Part shown: piece after piece, positions 9,073-17,695 of the stretch
Position numbering within the stretch: the stretch's first letter is position 1
Layout of the letters: each line of letters starts with the position of its first letter
Assembly (NCBI GenBank): GCA_942491885.1
Contig: CALOCQ010000008.1
Location: forward strand, 310,001 to 374,000
Reading direction: 5' to 3'
DNA length: 64,000 nt
DNA from: CALBPI01 sp942491885
Lineage (GTDB): Bacteria; Pseudomonadota; Gammaproteobacteria; Steroidobacterales; Woeseiaceae
Made by a program: the position numbers and the translations under genes
The notes under the pieces: generated by a model
The model's input: the letters and a program-made list of their open reading frames with translations, nothing else
Databases searched by the model: none
Told to the model about the DNA's origin: nothing

Positions 9073-9675
9073 TTGTTTCAGAGCATGCTGTTTTACACGG
9101 TCAGCGCCGTGCTGGTGGGCGCGGCACTGGGCGTGATCTTTTCGCGCAACCCGGTGCATTCCGTAATGTTCCTGGTGCTTGCGTTTTTTAATAGCGCCGT
9201 CTTGTGGTTGTTGCTGGAGGCGGAGTTTCTCGCGATAGCATTGGTGCTCGTCTACGTCGGCGCCGTCATGGTGCTGTTCCTTTTCGTCGTGATGATGCTC
9301 GACGTCAATGTCGAACGGCTTCGTGATGGCCTGACTCGCTACGCGCCGGTCGGGTTGCTGGTCGCGCTGATCATGGTCATAGAGCTCGGTCAGGTGATCT
9401 GGGTGCGCAGTTTCGGCATTGCCAAGCTCACAGACGCGCCGCCACTGCCGGACGACTACAGCAATACCAAGGCGCTGGGCTCGGTGTTGTATACCGAACA
9501 TGTATACGCTTTCGAGTTGGCGTCAGTGATCTTGTTGTTGGCCATCGTTGCGGCGATTACGTTGACCATGCGCAAACGGCCGAACCTCAAGAAACAGGAT
9601 ATCAACGCGCAGGTCGCGGTTAAGCGCGAGGATCGCGTGCGGCTTGTCAGCATGAAGTCGGAGGAGCGCCAATGA
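9073..9675 (+). CDS. nuoJ: NADH-quinone oxidoreductase subunit J
   Basis: Membrane subunit of the complex I proton-pumping arm with five predicted helices. The conserved core reads NPVHSVMFLVLAFFNSA, then EAEFLAIALVLVYVGAVMVL and FLFVVMMLDVN. The start is uncertain: TTG at 9073 has a purine-rich ribosome site (GGGGATAAGAG) at good spacing and gives 200 residues. ATG at 9085 is the alternative and has no site at normal distance. The C-terminal tail is basic. The stop overlaps the nuoK ATG by four bases. Confidence 0.93.
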   Translation: MFQSMLFYTVSAVLVGAALGVIFSRNPVHSVMFLVLAFFNSAVLWLLLEAEFLAIALVLVYVGAVMVLFLFVVMMLDVNVERLRDGLTRYAPVGLLVALIMVIELGQVIWVRSFGIAKLTDAPPLPDDYSNTKALGSVLYTEHVYAFELASVILLLAIVAAITLTMRKRPNLKKQDINAQVAVKREDRVRLVSMKSEERQ

Positions 9676-9980
9676 CTATCGGGCTGCAGCATTATCTGAC
9701 GCTTTCCGCGATCCTGTTTTCGATCAGTATTGCCGGAATCTTTATTAATCGGCGCAACGTTATCCTTTTGCTTATGTGCATCGAACTGATGTTGCTCGCG
9801 GTGAATTTCAATTTCGTCGCATTCTCCCGCTACCTCGGCGACGAGGTCGGGCAGATATTCGTATTCTTTATTCTCACCGTTGCCGCCGCGGAAGCCGCCA
9901 TCGGTCTCGCCATCCTCGTCGTGCTGTTCCGTAATCAGCGTACGATTAACGTCGATGAAATCGCCGAGATGAAGGGGTAG
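9672..9980 (+). CDS. nuoK: NADH-quinone oxidoreductase subunit K
   Basis: Small, three-helix membrane subunit (102 residues) related to the MrpC antiporter subunit. The conserved glutamates needed for proton transfer appear in LMCIELMLLAVNFNFVAF and in the third helix AAAEAAIGLAILVVLFR. It starts inside the last codon of nuoJ and is followed immediately by nuoL. Confidence 0.97.
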   Translation: MTIGLQHYLTLSAILFSISIAGIFINRRNVILLLMCIELMLLAVNFNFVAFSRYLGDEVGQIFVFFILTVAAAEAAIGLAILVVLFRNQRTINVDEIAEMKG

Positions 9981-9983
9981 GTG

Positions 9984-11949
9984 ATGGTACAGACGCACCT
10001 TACGATCGTGCTCGCGCCGCTTGTGGCCGCATTGATCGCCGGCTTGTTCGGCAAGCAAATCGGGCGTACAGCGAGCCACCTTGTCACGATTGCCGGCGTC
10101 GGTGCATCGTTCGCATTCTCATGCATCGTGTTTAAACACATGTTGCTTGGCGGGGCGACCGAGAACTATTCGCTCTACACATGGGCCGTCACCGACGGCC
10201 TGCGCATGGAGATTGGCTTTCTCATTGACCGACTGTCGGCGTTGATGATGGTCGTCGTCACGTTTGTCTCGCTGATGGTGCACATCTACACCATCGGCTA
10301 CATGAAGGACGACCCCGGCTACCAGCGCTTCTTCAGCCTATATCTCGCTGTTCACCTTCGCGATGCTGATGCTGGTGATGTCGAACAACTTCCTGCAGTT
10401 GTTCTTCGGCTGGGAGGCGGTCGGTCTGGTGTCCTATCTGTTGATCGGATTCTGGTACAAGAAGCCGACGGCAATTTTTGCCAACCTGAAGGCGTTCCTT
10501 GTTAACCGTGTCGGCGACTTTGGTTTTCTGCTGGGTATTGCCGGTATCGTCGCCTACACAGGCTCGCTGGACTATCAGGCGGCGTTTTTGGCCGGGCCGC
10601 AGATTGCTCAGGAGAGCATGGAGATTATCCCCGGTCAGCAATGGAGTGCGATAACGGTCATCTGCATCCTGTTGTTCATCGGCGCTATGGGTAAATCGGC
10701 GCAGGCACCGCTGCACGTCTGGCTGCCTGATTCTATGGAAGGTCCGACGCCCATCTCTGCGTTGATTCACGCGGCAACGATGGTAACGGCCGGTATATTC
10801 ATGGTCGCGCGGATGTCGCCGCTATTTGAATTGTCCGAAACGGCTCTGGCGTTCATATTAATTATTGGTGCGACTACCGCGTTTTTTATGGGCCTGCTCG
10901 GTATCGTTCAGAACGACATCAAGCGCGTCGTCGCTTACTCGACATTGTCACAGCTCGGTTACATGACGGTCGCGCTTGGCGCGTCGGCTTACGCCGCCGG
11001 CGTGTTCCATCTGATGACGCACGCGTTCTTCAAAGCGCTGCTGTTCCTTGCCGCCGGTTCGGTCATCATCGCGATGCACCACGAACAAGACATCCGCAAG
11101 ATGGGTGGTCTGCGCAAATACTTGCCGATTACCTACTGGACGTCGTTGATCGGCTCGCTTGCGCTGATTGGGTTCCCGTTCACGTCCGGGTTCTTCTCCA
11201 AGGACGCCTTGATTGAGGCGGTCGGCGAGGCGGCGCACTTACGCGATGGGCTGGCATACACGATTGCCTACTGGAGCGTGCTGGCCGGCGTGTTCATTAC
11301 GGCACTGTATTCGTTCCGGATGTTCTTCCTCGTGTTCCACGGCGAGCCGCGGATGGACGACCACACGCGCGAACATTTGCGCGAGAGTCCGCTGGTTGTG
11401 ACCATCCCGCTGATCCTGCTCGCTATCCCGTCGGCATTTATCGGCTTCTTCACGATCGGCCTCATGTTGTTCGGCTATTACTTCGACAGCTCGATATTCC
11501 CGGTCGCGGCAACTGACCCGTTGCTGGTGCTTGCCAATGAGTGGCACGGGCCGTTGGCATTTGTCGTACACGCGGTCGGTGGCCCTGCGTTCTGGCTGTC
11601 GATGGCGGGTCTGGTGACAGCCTGGTTCATCTGGTTGAAAAAACCATCGATTGCACAAACGGCCAGCGAGAAGTTATCTGCCGTATACAAGTTGATGCTC
11701 AACAAGTACTACGCAGACGACCTCTGGATCAAAGGATTTGCCGGTTCCGGACGAGGTATCGGTCGTGCGCTCTGGAAGTTCGGTGATGAACGATTTATTG
11801 ACGGCGCGGTGGTCAATGGCACCGCCGGGCTTGTTGCATTTTCGTCCGGCGTGCTGCGTAAGGTACAAACCGGCCATGTATACGTCTACGCATTTGCCAT
11901 GGTGATCGGCTTGACCGCGATTCTTGGCTGGCTACTTCTGAAAGCCTAG
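9984..11949 (+). CDS. nuoL: NADH-quinone oxidoreductase subunit L, broken by a one-base insertion
   Basis: Antiporter-like proton-pumping subunit. The ATG at 9984 opens a frame with the family N terminus, through SALMMVVVTFVSLMVHIYTIGY and DDPGYQRFFS. There the expected reading (Tyr-Ile-Ser-Leu-Phe) continues only if one C of the pair at 10337-10338 is ignored. The original frame runs to a stop at 10505, while the shifted frame carries the remaining 530 or so residues, including SNNFLQLFFGWEAVGLVSYL, to TAG at 11949. Corrected length is 654 residues, normal for NuoL. Either a residual sequencing error or a recent mutation; all neighbouring nuo genes are intact. Confidence 0.93.
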
Positions 11950-11975
11950 TGAACACAGGCTAACGGCTCACAATA

Positions 11976-13505
11976 ATGAACTTCGATAATCTCTTAAGCC
12001 TGCTTATCTGGCTGCCAATACTGGGCGGAATTCTGGTGCTGCTCATCGGTGATGGCGGCGACAGTTCGTCATCGCGCGCGGCGGCGATGCGCTGGTTCGC
12101 ACTGATCATCACACTGGTTGTGCTGGTTATGTCCGTGCCCCTGTATACGGCATTTGACCACACGACATCGGCGATGCAGTTCGTTGAGCGTGCGGCCTGG
12201 GTTCGTCGCTTCAACGCGTGGTATTACCTCGGTGTCGATGGTTTATCGGCGCCGTTGATATTGCTAACGACATTCATCACACCGCTAATTGTGATTTCTG
12301 CGTCGCAGGCGATCAAGAAACGCAGCGCCCAGTATTTCTCGGCGTTTCTGATTCTCGAAGGTTTGATGATCGGTGTGTTCTGCGCGCTCGATGGCATGTT
12401 GTTTTACGTCTTCTGGGAAGCCATGCTGGTGCCGATGTTCCTGATCATCGGTGTCTGGGGCGGCAAGCGCCGCGTCTACGCGACGATCAAATTTTTCCTC
12501 TACACATTCCTCGGCTCCGTATTCATGATGGTCGCGCTGATCTACATGTACACGAAGACGGGCAGCTACGACCTGCTTGAGTTCCATGATTTACGCTTGG
12601 GTCATACCGAGCAGACCTGGATATTCCTGGCATTTCTTGCCGCGTTTGCCGTGAAAATCCCGATGTGGCCGGTGCACACCTGGCTGCCCGACGCGCACGT
12701 CGAGGCGCCGACGGGCGGGTCTGTCGTGCTGGCGGCCATCATGTTGAAGATGGGTGGCTACGGCTTCCTGCGCCTGTCACTACCGATTGTCCCGGACGCC
12801 AGTGCCAATCTCGCCGGCCTGATGATCGTGTTGTCACTCATCGCCGTGGTCTACATCGGTTTTGTCGCGCTGGTGCAGACCGACATGAAAAAACTCATCG
12901 CCTATTCGTCGATCGCGCATATGGGTTTCGTCACGCTGGGTTGCTTTCTGTACTGGCCGATTCTCGCCGGCAACGGTTCGGTTGAAGGCACCACGCTTGG
13001 CATCACCGGCGCGATGATTCAGATGGTCTCGCATGGCTTGATCAGTGGTGCGATGTTCCTGTGCGTCGGCGTAATGTACGACCGCATGCATAGCCGCGCG
13101 ATTGCCGACTATGGCGGCGTTGTGAATACGATGCCGGTGTTTGCGGCATTCATGGTGCTGTTTGCGATGGCGAATGCAGGCTTGCCGGGAACATCCGGAT
13201 TCGTCGGCGAGTTTATGGTGATACTCGCGGCCTTCAAGGCCAATTTCTGGATTGCTTTTTTGGCTGCGACCACATTGATTCTTGGCGCGTCTTATACGTT
13301 GTGGATGGTGAAGCGGGTGTTGTTTGGTGAAGTCGCCAATGATCAGGTAGCGGCGCTCAAAGACCTCAACGGCCGTGAGTTTCTTGTTTTGAGTGTGCTC
13401 GCCGCAGGCGTGCTGCTGCTGGGTATCTGGCCGCAGCCGCTGGTCGACATGATGCAGGTCAGCATCGAGGCGTTGGTCGAGCATATCGGGCGCAGCAAGC
13501 TGTAA
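11976..13505 (+). CDS. nuoM: NADH-quinone oxidoreductase subunit M
   Basis: Second antiporter-like proton-pumping subunit, 509 residues with about fourteen hydrophobic helices. Conserved features include the essential glutamate in YVFWEAMLVPMFLIIGVWGG and the lysine helix in FLAAFAVKIPMWPVHTWLPD. HVEAPTGGSVVLAAIMLKMG and QTDMKKLIAYSSIAHMGFV follow. It is intact and in frame, unlike its upstream relative nuoL. It lies 26 bases after nuoL and 24 bases before nuoN. Confidence 0.98.
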   Translation: MNFDNLLSLLIWLPILGGILVLLIGDGGDSSSSRAAAMRWFALIITLVVLVMSVPLYTAFDHTTSAMQFVERAAWVRRFNAWYYLGVDGLSAPLILLTTFITPLIVISASQAIKKRSAQYFSAFLILEGLMIGVFCALDGMLFYVFWEAMLVPMFLIIGVWGGKRRVYATIKFFLYTFLGSVFMMVALIYMYTKTGSYDLLEFHDLRLGHTEQTWIFLAFLAAFAVKIPMWPVHTWLPDAHVEAPTGGSVVLAAIMLKMGGYGFLRLSLPIVPDASANLAGLMIVLSLIAVVYIGFVALVQTDMKKLIAYSSIAHMGFVTLGCFLYWPILAGNGSVEGTTLGITGAMIQMVSHGLISGAMFLCVGVMYDRMHSRAIADYGGVVNTMPVFAAFMVLFAMANAGLPGTSGFVGEFMVILAAFKANFWIAFLAATTLILGASYTLWMVKRVLFGEVANDQVAALKDLNGREFLVLSVLAAGVLLLGIWPQPLVDMMQVSIEALVEHIGRSKL

Positions 13506-13529
13506 GCCCGCAGAAGGAAGTTTTAGCTA

Positions 13530-14993
13530 ATGTCATTTGTAATGCCTGAGTTTTGGCCTGCGCTTCCCGAGATGGTGCTTCTCGGGTTGATCTGCGTGGT
13601 ATTGATTGCCGATCTGTTCATCACCGATGAGCGTCGCGTCATCACCTACTGGATTTCAATGGTGGCCGTGCTGATCGTTATCGCAGCCGTGTTGATCAGC
13701 CAGCCAATGTCGCGTGTTGTGACCTTCTCGGGCAGCTATGTTTCCGACTCGCTGAGTACTGTGCTTAAGTTCGCGTCGGCGCTGTGTCTTGGCCTCGTGT
13801 TTATTTACTCGCGTGGCTATCTGATGGCCAACAACCTGCGCAAGGGCGAGTTCTATCTGTTGTCATTGTTCGGGCTGCTCGGCATCTTCGTGATGATCTC
13901 GGCCAACAACATGCTGATCATGTATCTGGGCATCGAGCTTCTTTCCCTGTCTTTGTATGCACTCGTCGCTTTTGATCGCGACTCGCGTGCGTGTGCCGAG
14001 GCGGCGATGAAATATTTTGTTCTCGGTGCGATTGCATCCGGAGCACTGCTGTATGGCATCTCGCTGATCTACGGTGTCACCGGCAGCATCCAGTTTGACG
14101 AGCTGTCCGCTGCGATTGTGGAAACGGGCGCCGACGATCTGGCGCTATGGTTCGGGCTCGCGTTTCTCGTTGTGGGCATCGCCTTCAAGTTCGGCGCGGT
14201 ACCGTTCCACATGTGGCTGCCGGATGTGTATGAGGGCGCGCGTACGCCCGTCACGATCTATCTGGGATCTCTGTCAAAAATCGCCTCATTCGCGATGGCC
14301 GTTCGAATCCTCGTTGATGGCTTGCCGATGTTGTTTGATCAGTGGCACCAGATGCTGATGGTGGTGGCCATATTGTCGCTGGTGTTCGGCAATATCGTGG
14401 CGATAGCACAAACCAACCTGAAGCGAATGCTCGCCTATTCGACGATTTCGCATGTCGGTTTCATTCTGCTCGGGTTTTTCGCGGGCAACTCAGAAGGTTA
14501 TCAGGCGGCCTTGTTCTACACGCTGACCTACACGTTCACGGCGACCGGGTCGTTCGGTATGATTGTACTGTTGTCCCGCGCCGGCTTTGACGCCGATAGT
14601 CTCGAGGATTTCCGTGGCCTGAACGCCCGCAGTCCGTGGTTCGCCGCGATGATGGCGTGTTTTATGTTTGGCCTTGCGGGCATCCCGCCATGGGTTGGCT
14701 TCTGGGCGAAGTTGCACGTCATCGAAGCCGTGCTGGATGCCGGCCGATTCGCGGGCGATGCCCAATCGCTTTATACCGCTATCGCTACCGTCATGGTCGT
14801 GTTCTCGGTAATCGGCGCGTACTACTATCTCCGCGTCCTGAAATACATGTACTTCGATGAGGCCGACGATCGTCACCCGATCACCGCATCACCGGAAATG
14901 CGCGTAGCGCTGAGCGTGAATGGCCTGGCCATTCTCGGCGTGGGTATAGCGCCGGGTGGCTTGTTTGCGCTGTGCGCCTACGTGATCGGCTGA
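13530..14993 (+). CDS. nuoN: NADH-quinone oxidoreductase subunit N
   Basis: Third antiporter-like subunit and last gene of the nuo operon, 487 residues with about fourteen helices. Signatures include YLGIELLSLSLYALVAFDRD, FKFGAVPFHMWLPDVYEGA and QTNLKRMLAYSTISHVGFIL. The ATG at 13530 follows an AGAAGGAAG ribosome site. No clear intrinsic terminator follows; the next element is the tRNA-fMet promoter 92 bases downstream. Confidence 0.98.
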   Translation: MSFVMPEFWPALPEMVLLGLICVVLIADLFITDERRVITYWISMVAVLIVIAAVLISQPMSRVVTFSGSYVSDSLSTVLKFASALCLGLVFIYSRGYLMANNLRKGEFYLLSLFGLLGIFVMISANNMLIMYLGIELLSLSLYALVAFDRDSRACAEAAMKYFVLGAIASGALLYGISLIYGVTGSIQFDELSAAIVETGADDLALWFGLAFLVVGIAFKFGAVPFHMWLPDVYEGARTPVTIYLGSLSKIASFAMAVRILVDGLPMLFDQWHQMLMVVAILSLVFGNIVAIAQTNLKRMLAYSTISHVGFILLGFFAGNSEGYQAALFYTLTYTFTATGSFGMIVLLSRAGFDADSLEDFRGLNARSPWFAAMMACFMFGLAGIPPWVGFWAKLHVIEAVLDAGRFAGDAQSLYTAIATVMVVFSVIGAYYYLRVLKYMYFDEADDRHPITASPEMRVALSVNGLAILGVGIAPGGLFALCAYVIG

Positions 14994-15085
14994 TCGATTA
15001 CGCGCGTTGTACGTCTAATCGGTGCCCCCAGGCGGCCTAAATTAATCCAGTCAGGCGCGTATTTATACTTTTAAGTGGTGTGGTG

Positions 15086-15114
15086 TTGCACAACGCGAGG
15101 GCCATCGGTATAGT
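15086..15114 (+). promoter_or_regulatory. Sigma-70 promoter of tRNA-fMet
   Basis: TTGCAC at 15086-15091 and TATAGT at 15109-15114 are separated by exactly 17 bases. The bases after the -10 element, CGCGCT, are GC-rich, a discriminator typical of stringently controlled stable-RNA promoters. The predicted start is about seven bases before the mature tRNA. Confidence 0.8.
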
Positions 15115-15127
15115 CGCGCTCTCCAGT

Positions 15128-15204
<77 letters not shown>

Positions 15205-15218
15205 AAATAGCAAAGGTG

Positions 15219-16448
15219 TTAACCGGTCACATGGTTTACACCTTGTTCCGGACACATAGTTAACACTTTGTCCGGCATAAACGGTGAGGGGCCGGGTTCT
15301 ACCCGGTCCCTTTCTTTATCGAAGTATCCCAGATCATACTCTAAGAAGCTGACCAGCCAGATCTGGTTGTCGACTTCTCGTATGCCAACGGTTTGGCCGG
15401 CGAACACTGAGCTGAGGTTGATCTTGCGTCTGCCAAGGCAGATGCGCCCGCAGCGAGTCACCCGTACGGTCCGGTCGTGATAGGGGTAGTCGGGTTCGTC
15501 TGGTGGTTCATACACTCGCGGTGAAGGTGTATACAGATCACCGGGGTAGGCGCCGCCGAGCGCTTGGTGTGGTCGCTCATTGTTGTAAACCCCGATGAAG
15601 TCATCGAAGCGTTGCTGCTGTTGCAGGAAGTTGAACGCGGCGGGCTTGGTGGCCTCTTTCTTCAGCGTCAGATGCATGCGCTCGTGACGGCCATTCTGCT
15701 CGGGATGCCCGGGCTTGATGCGCTGGATCTGTATGCCGAGGCGTAGCCACCACACAGAGAGTTTACTCAGACCGAACAGGGCATTGCCCGAAGCGAAGGG
15801 CACACCGTTGTCGGTGCGTATGGCGTGCGGGAGCCCGAAGTCCTTGAAAGCTCTTTCGAAGATGGAGAACGCAAAGTCGGAGCGCGTTGAGGCCACGCCT
15901 TCGCAGGCAAGCAGATATCGCGACTTGTAGTCGCTGATGGTGAGCGGATAGCAGTACTGGTGGTTACCGAGCATGAACTCACCCTTGTAGTCGGCGCACC
16001 ACAGGCCGTTGGGCGCATCAGCGCCGATCAGCGCGGTGCCGCGCGCCTTGTGGCGTCGGCGCTTCTTGCGCTTGACCAGGCCATGGCGATCGAGCACAGC
16101 GTGCACAGTGCTGATCGCTGGTGGCGTGATCATGGCGAACTGCTTGAGCAGTTTGTCGCGGATCTTGCGCGCACCCCATGTCGGGTGTTGCTTCTTGATG
16201 CCTAAGATCGTTCTCTCGATCTGGAAGGGCAACTTGTTGGCTTGGCGGTAGGGCGCACGGCTGCGATCGTTGAGCCCGTCAAGGCCACTGTCTTTATAGC
16301 GGTTATAGATCTTGTAGCCGGTGACGCGGGATATCCCGAACTCACGGCACAGCGGTGCCATCTTCTCGCCTTCGAGGAGCCTGGCTATGAAACGTAGTCT
16401 TTCATCCATCGGTTTACACTCATTCCAAGGCATCCGGGCTCTCCCCAA
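15219..16448 (-). CDS. IS481-family transposase
   Basis: DDE transposase of about 409 residues that would cut and join DNA at the element's inverted repeats. Residues 15-100 form a helix-turn-helix region (LCREFGISRVTGYKIYNRYK, then RSRAPYRQANK). The integrase core has Asp in LWCADYKGEF, Asp in IRTDNGVPFAS and Glu in QNGRHERMH, the DDE triad. NNERPHQALGGAYPGDLYTPS near the C terminus is typical of IS481-like enzymes. The reading frame is complete. Its last codons run through the left inverted repeat and the stop lies at the edge of the element. The start may be at residue 6 or 14 rather than 1. Confidence 0.92.
   Translation of the reverse strand: MGRARMPWNECKPMDERLRFIARLLEGEKMAPLCREFGISRVTGYKIYNRYKDSGLDGLNDRSRAPYRQANKLPFQIERTILGIKKQHPTWGARKIRDKLLKQFAMITPPAISTVHAVLDRHGLVKRKKRRRHKARGTALIGADAPNGLWCADYKGEFMLGNHQYCYPLTISDYKSRYLLACEGVASTRSDFAFSIFERAFKDFGLPHAIRTDNGVPFASGNALFGLSKLSVWWLRLGIQIQRIKPGHPEQNGRHERMHLTLKKEATKPAAFNFLQQQQRFDDFIGVYNNERPHQALGGAYPGDLYTPSPRVYEPPDEPDYPYHDRTVRVTRCGRICLGRRKINLSSVFAGQTVGIREVDNQIWLVSFLEYDLGYFDKERDRVEPGPSPFMPDKVLTMCPEQGVNHVTG
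15227..15270 (+). repeat. Left terminal inverted repeat of the IS481-like element
   Basis: Contains two tandem copies of a roughly 19-base motif, read on the minus strand as GTGTTAACTATGTGTCCGG and GTGTAAACCATGTGACCGG, separated by AACAAG. The right end has the same double structure. Paired motifs of this sort are probably transposase binding sites. Confidence 0.75.
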
Positions 16449-16456
16449 ATACCGTT

Positions 16457-16500
16457 ATGTGTAAACCATGTGTCCGGAACAATCTGTAAGCTATGTGTCG
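16457..16500 (+). repeat. Right terminal inverted repeat of the IS481-like element
   Basis: Reads TGTGTAAACCATGTGTCCGG, then AACAAT, then CTGTAAGCTATGTGTCG. This mirrors the left end in inverted orientation with a few mismatches. Confidence 0.75.
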
Positions 16501-16508
16501 AGTAGCTC

Positions 16509-16545
16509 AAAAGGCCGGTCCTTAATGAAGGATCGGCCTTTTTTT
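16509..16545 (+). terminator. Strong intrinsic terminator
   Basis: Thirteen-base arms AAGGCCGGTCCTT and AAGGATCGGCCTT close around AATG and are followed by a run of T (16539-16545). It probably once ended the tRNA-fMet transcript before the IS481-like element came between them. On the other strand it can also serve the convergent gene ending at 16582, as a four-T tract follows there. Confidence 0.85.
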
Positions 16546-16581
16546 GTGCGCGAGAAGGGCTGTCTGGCTGAAAGGCGTCGG

Positions 16582-17250
16582 TTAATCGTCAGGGTCCAGC
16601 CGGCACTTTGGCGGCGTGCTGTTGTTGTCGATCTCACACAGGCTGAGATCATCGAAAAACACGCCCTGCGATTGATTCGAGTCGGAGTAGTCAACATAAA
16701 GCGTGAATGCCTGAATGGTTGCTGTGCCTTCAGGTGCTGTCGCGGTCCCGGTGTCTAGGAAAATCCACTCGCCGGCATTGCTCTGATTGTTCAGCTCATT
16801 TGAGGTTTTTGCCTTGGCGCTTTTATTACCCATCGTTTCAACGGTTCCGAGATCCTTTCCGTCGGCGTCAAAAAAAGACACCTGAATCAAACCAAAAGCG
16901 GGCGTGCCCTTGAGCCTGGTGGCTGTCATTGCGAACCCGGTCAGGCGCCAGCGTGAACCCGGCGTGGCGGCGAACTCCTGAAAGCTGCCGGATGCGGTCC
17001 CGACAAGGAAGGGCGGGAAGGGCACCGTGCGACTGAGGCCGAAATTGAACATTGAGCGCTCACCGGCATAAGCTTGCGCTGAGGAAAAGCGACTCTCGTT
17101 GAACAGTTGCCAGCCGCCCGCGTCGGGTGACAATTGTTGTTCGAAGCCGGCGTCTTTGATCAGATTTGAGTCGCCTGCCCACACAAGCGTGCCGCCGGCG
17201 CTGCAAATGACAAGGCACAGTGCAGCAAGCGCGTATCTATTCAGTTTCAT
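16582..17250 (-). CDS. Exported protein, carbohydrate-binding-like, unknown function
   Basis: A 222-residue protein starting at ATG 17250 with a GGAGA ribosome site; longer upstream readings are not supported. Residues 1-25 form a signal peptide with an Ala-Gly cleavage region. The mature part begins SNLIKDAGFEQQL and ends with FFDDLSLCEIDNN. This N-x-(L/I)-x-(D/N)-x-G-F-E … F-D-D-(V/L) layout is typical of jelly-roll carbohydrate-binding or DUF642-like modules. Two cysteines near the C terminus could form a disulfide. It faces the IS element and interrupts a normally compact region, so it may be an acquired gene. No closer assignment is possible. Confidence 0.7.
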   Translation of the reverse strand: MKLNRYALAALCLVICSAGGTLVWAGDSNLIKDAGFEQQLSPDAGGWQLFNESRFSSAQAYAGERSMFNFGLSRTVPFPPFLVGTASGSFQEFAATPGSRWRLTGFAMTATRLKGTPAFGLIQVSFFDADGKDLGTVETMGNKSAKAKTSNELNNQSNAGEWIFLDTGTATAPEGTATIQAFTLYVDYSDSNQSQGVFFDDLSLCEIDNNSTPPKCRLDPDD

Positions 17251-17456
17251 GGCGTTCTCCCCAATTAACGCTGTCTTTCCCGTCGTAAAGCCGAATCCGG
17301 GTCGGCGCTCCGGGCGCCGGTGCACGCGCGCTGTGATTGCCGCATGACGGTCAGAATCGCCGGCTCTTTCGCCGTGCCGACGTGGAATTGATTTACAGCC
17401 TAACGGTAAGCCGTCAGGGTACAAATGTCGAACCTGACAACCACCCGTTTGCCGCC

Positions 17457-17486
17457 TTGTTGTCGCAGGGGGGGAGCTGCTACAAT
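17457..17486 (+). promoter_or_regulatory. Sigma-70 promoter of the rimP-nusA-infB operon
   Basis: TTGTTG at 17457-17462 and TACAAT at 17481-17486, with an 18-base spacer. The context GCTACAATAGGCGGCT nearly repeats that before rpsO. The leader from here to the rimP start is about 200 bases and contains a CAGCGC/GCGCTG hairpin followed by two terminator-like hairpins. Confidence 0.7.
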
Positions 17487-17595
17487 AGGCGGCTAGTCGG
17501 GTGCGAACTCCCTGGCAGCGCGAGATGCGCTGCGAAAGCAACGCACCGGTTTGAGATTGCTGGCGACACATTAGGTTGTTGATCAGCGCGTATTG

Positions 17596-17616
17596 AAGCC
17601 CCCTCTGGGGCTTTTT
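17596..17616 (+). terminator. Leader terminator/attenuator 1 of the rimP-nusA operon
   Basis: AAGCCCC and GGGGCTT form a perfect seven-base stem around CTCT and run into a T tract (17612-17616). It lies between the promoter at 17481 and rimP. Full termination would silence nusA and infB, so it is more likely an attenuator. E. coli has leader terminators at the corresponding place, linked to NusA autoregulation. Confidence 0.7.
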
Positions 17617-17649
17617 GTTTGCCTGCGGCAGTATGCCGGCTGGCACGAG

Positions 17650-17673
17650 AAATGGGCGTTGCGCCCATTTTTT
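17650..17673 (+). terminator. Leader terminator/attenuator 2 of the rimP-nusA operon
   Basis: AATGGGCG and CGCCCATT pair perfectly around a three-base loop and end in six T (17668-17673). It sits 23 bases before the rimP start. With the hairpin at 17596 it makes a tandem pair inside the operon leader. Confidence 0.72.
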
Positions 17674-17695
17674 GTTTAAGAGGAAAGGTGGCTTT

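Larger units (their letters stand above)
15216..16500 (-). mobile_element. IS481-family-like insertion sequence
   Basis: An element of about 1.3 kb whose only gene is a DDE transposase on the minus strand. Its ends are inverted repeats of roughly 45 bases. The left end (15227-15270) and the reverse complement of the right end (16457-16500) share the core TTGTTCCGGACACAT and flanking CACATNGNTTACA. Exact borders are approximate and I see no target-site duplication. It separates tRNA-fMet from the terminator at 16509 and from the rimP-nusA operon. Confidence 0.85.

Noticed and set aside
10331..10345. Programmed frameshift in nuoL
   Set aside because: There is no slippery heptamer or stimulatory structure, and no such mechanism is known to me for nuoL. 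A single extra C explains it better.
17490..17595. Additional tRNA in the rimP leader
   Set aside because: A short stem is present but no cloverleaf, T loop or CCA end can be built.
16582..17646. Long form of the exported protein starting near 17646
   Set aside because: The extra N-terminal residues cross the rimP promoter and leader; the internal ATG at 17250 has a ribosome site and a proper signal peptide.
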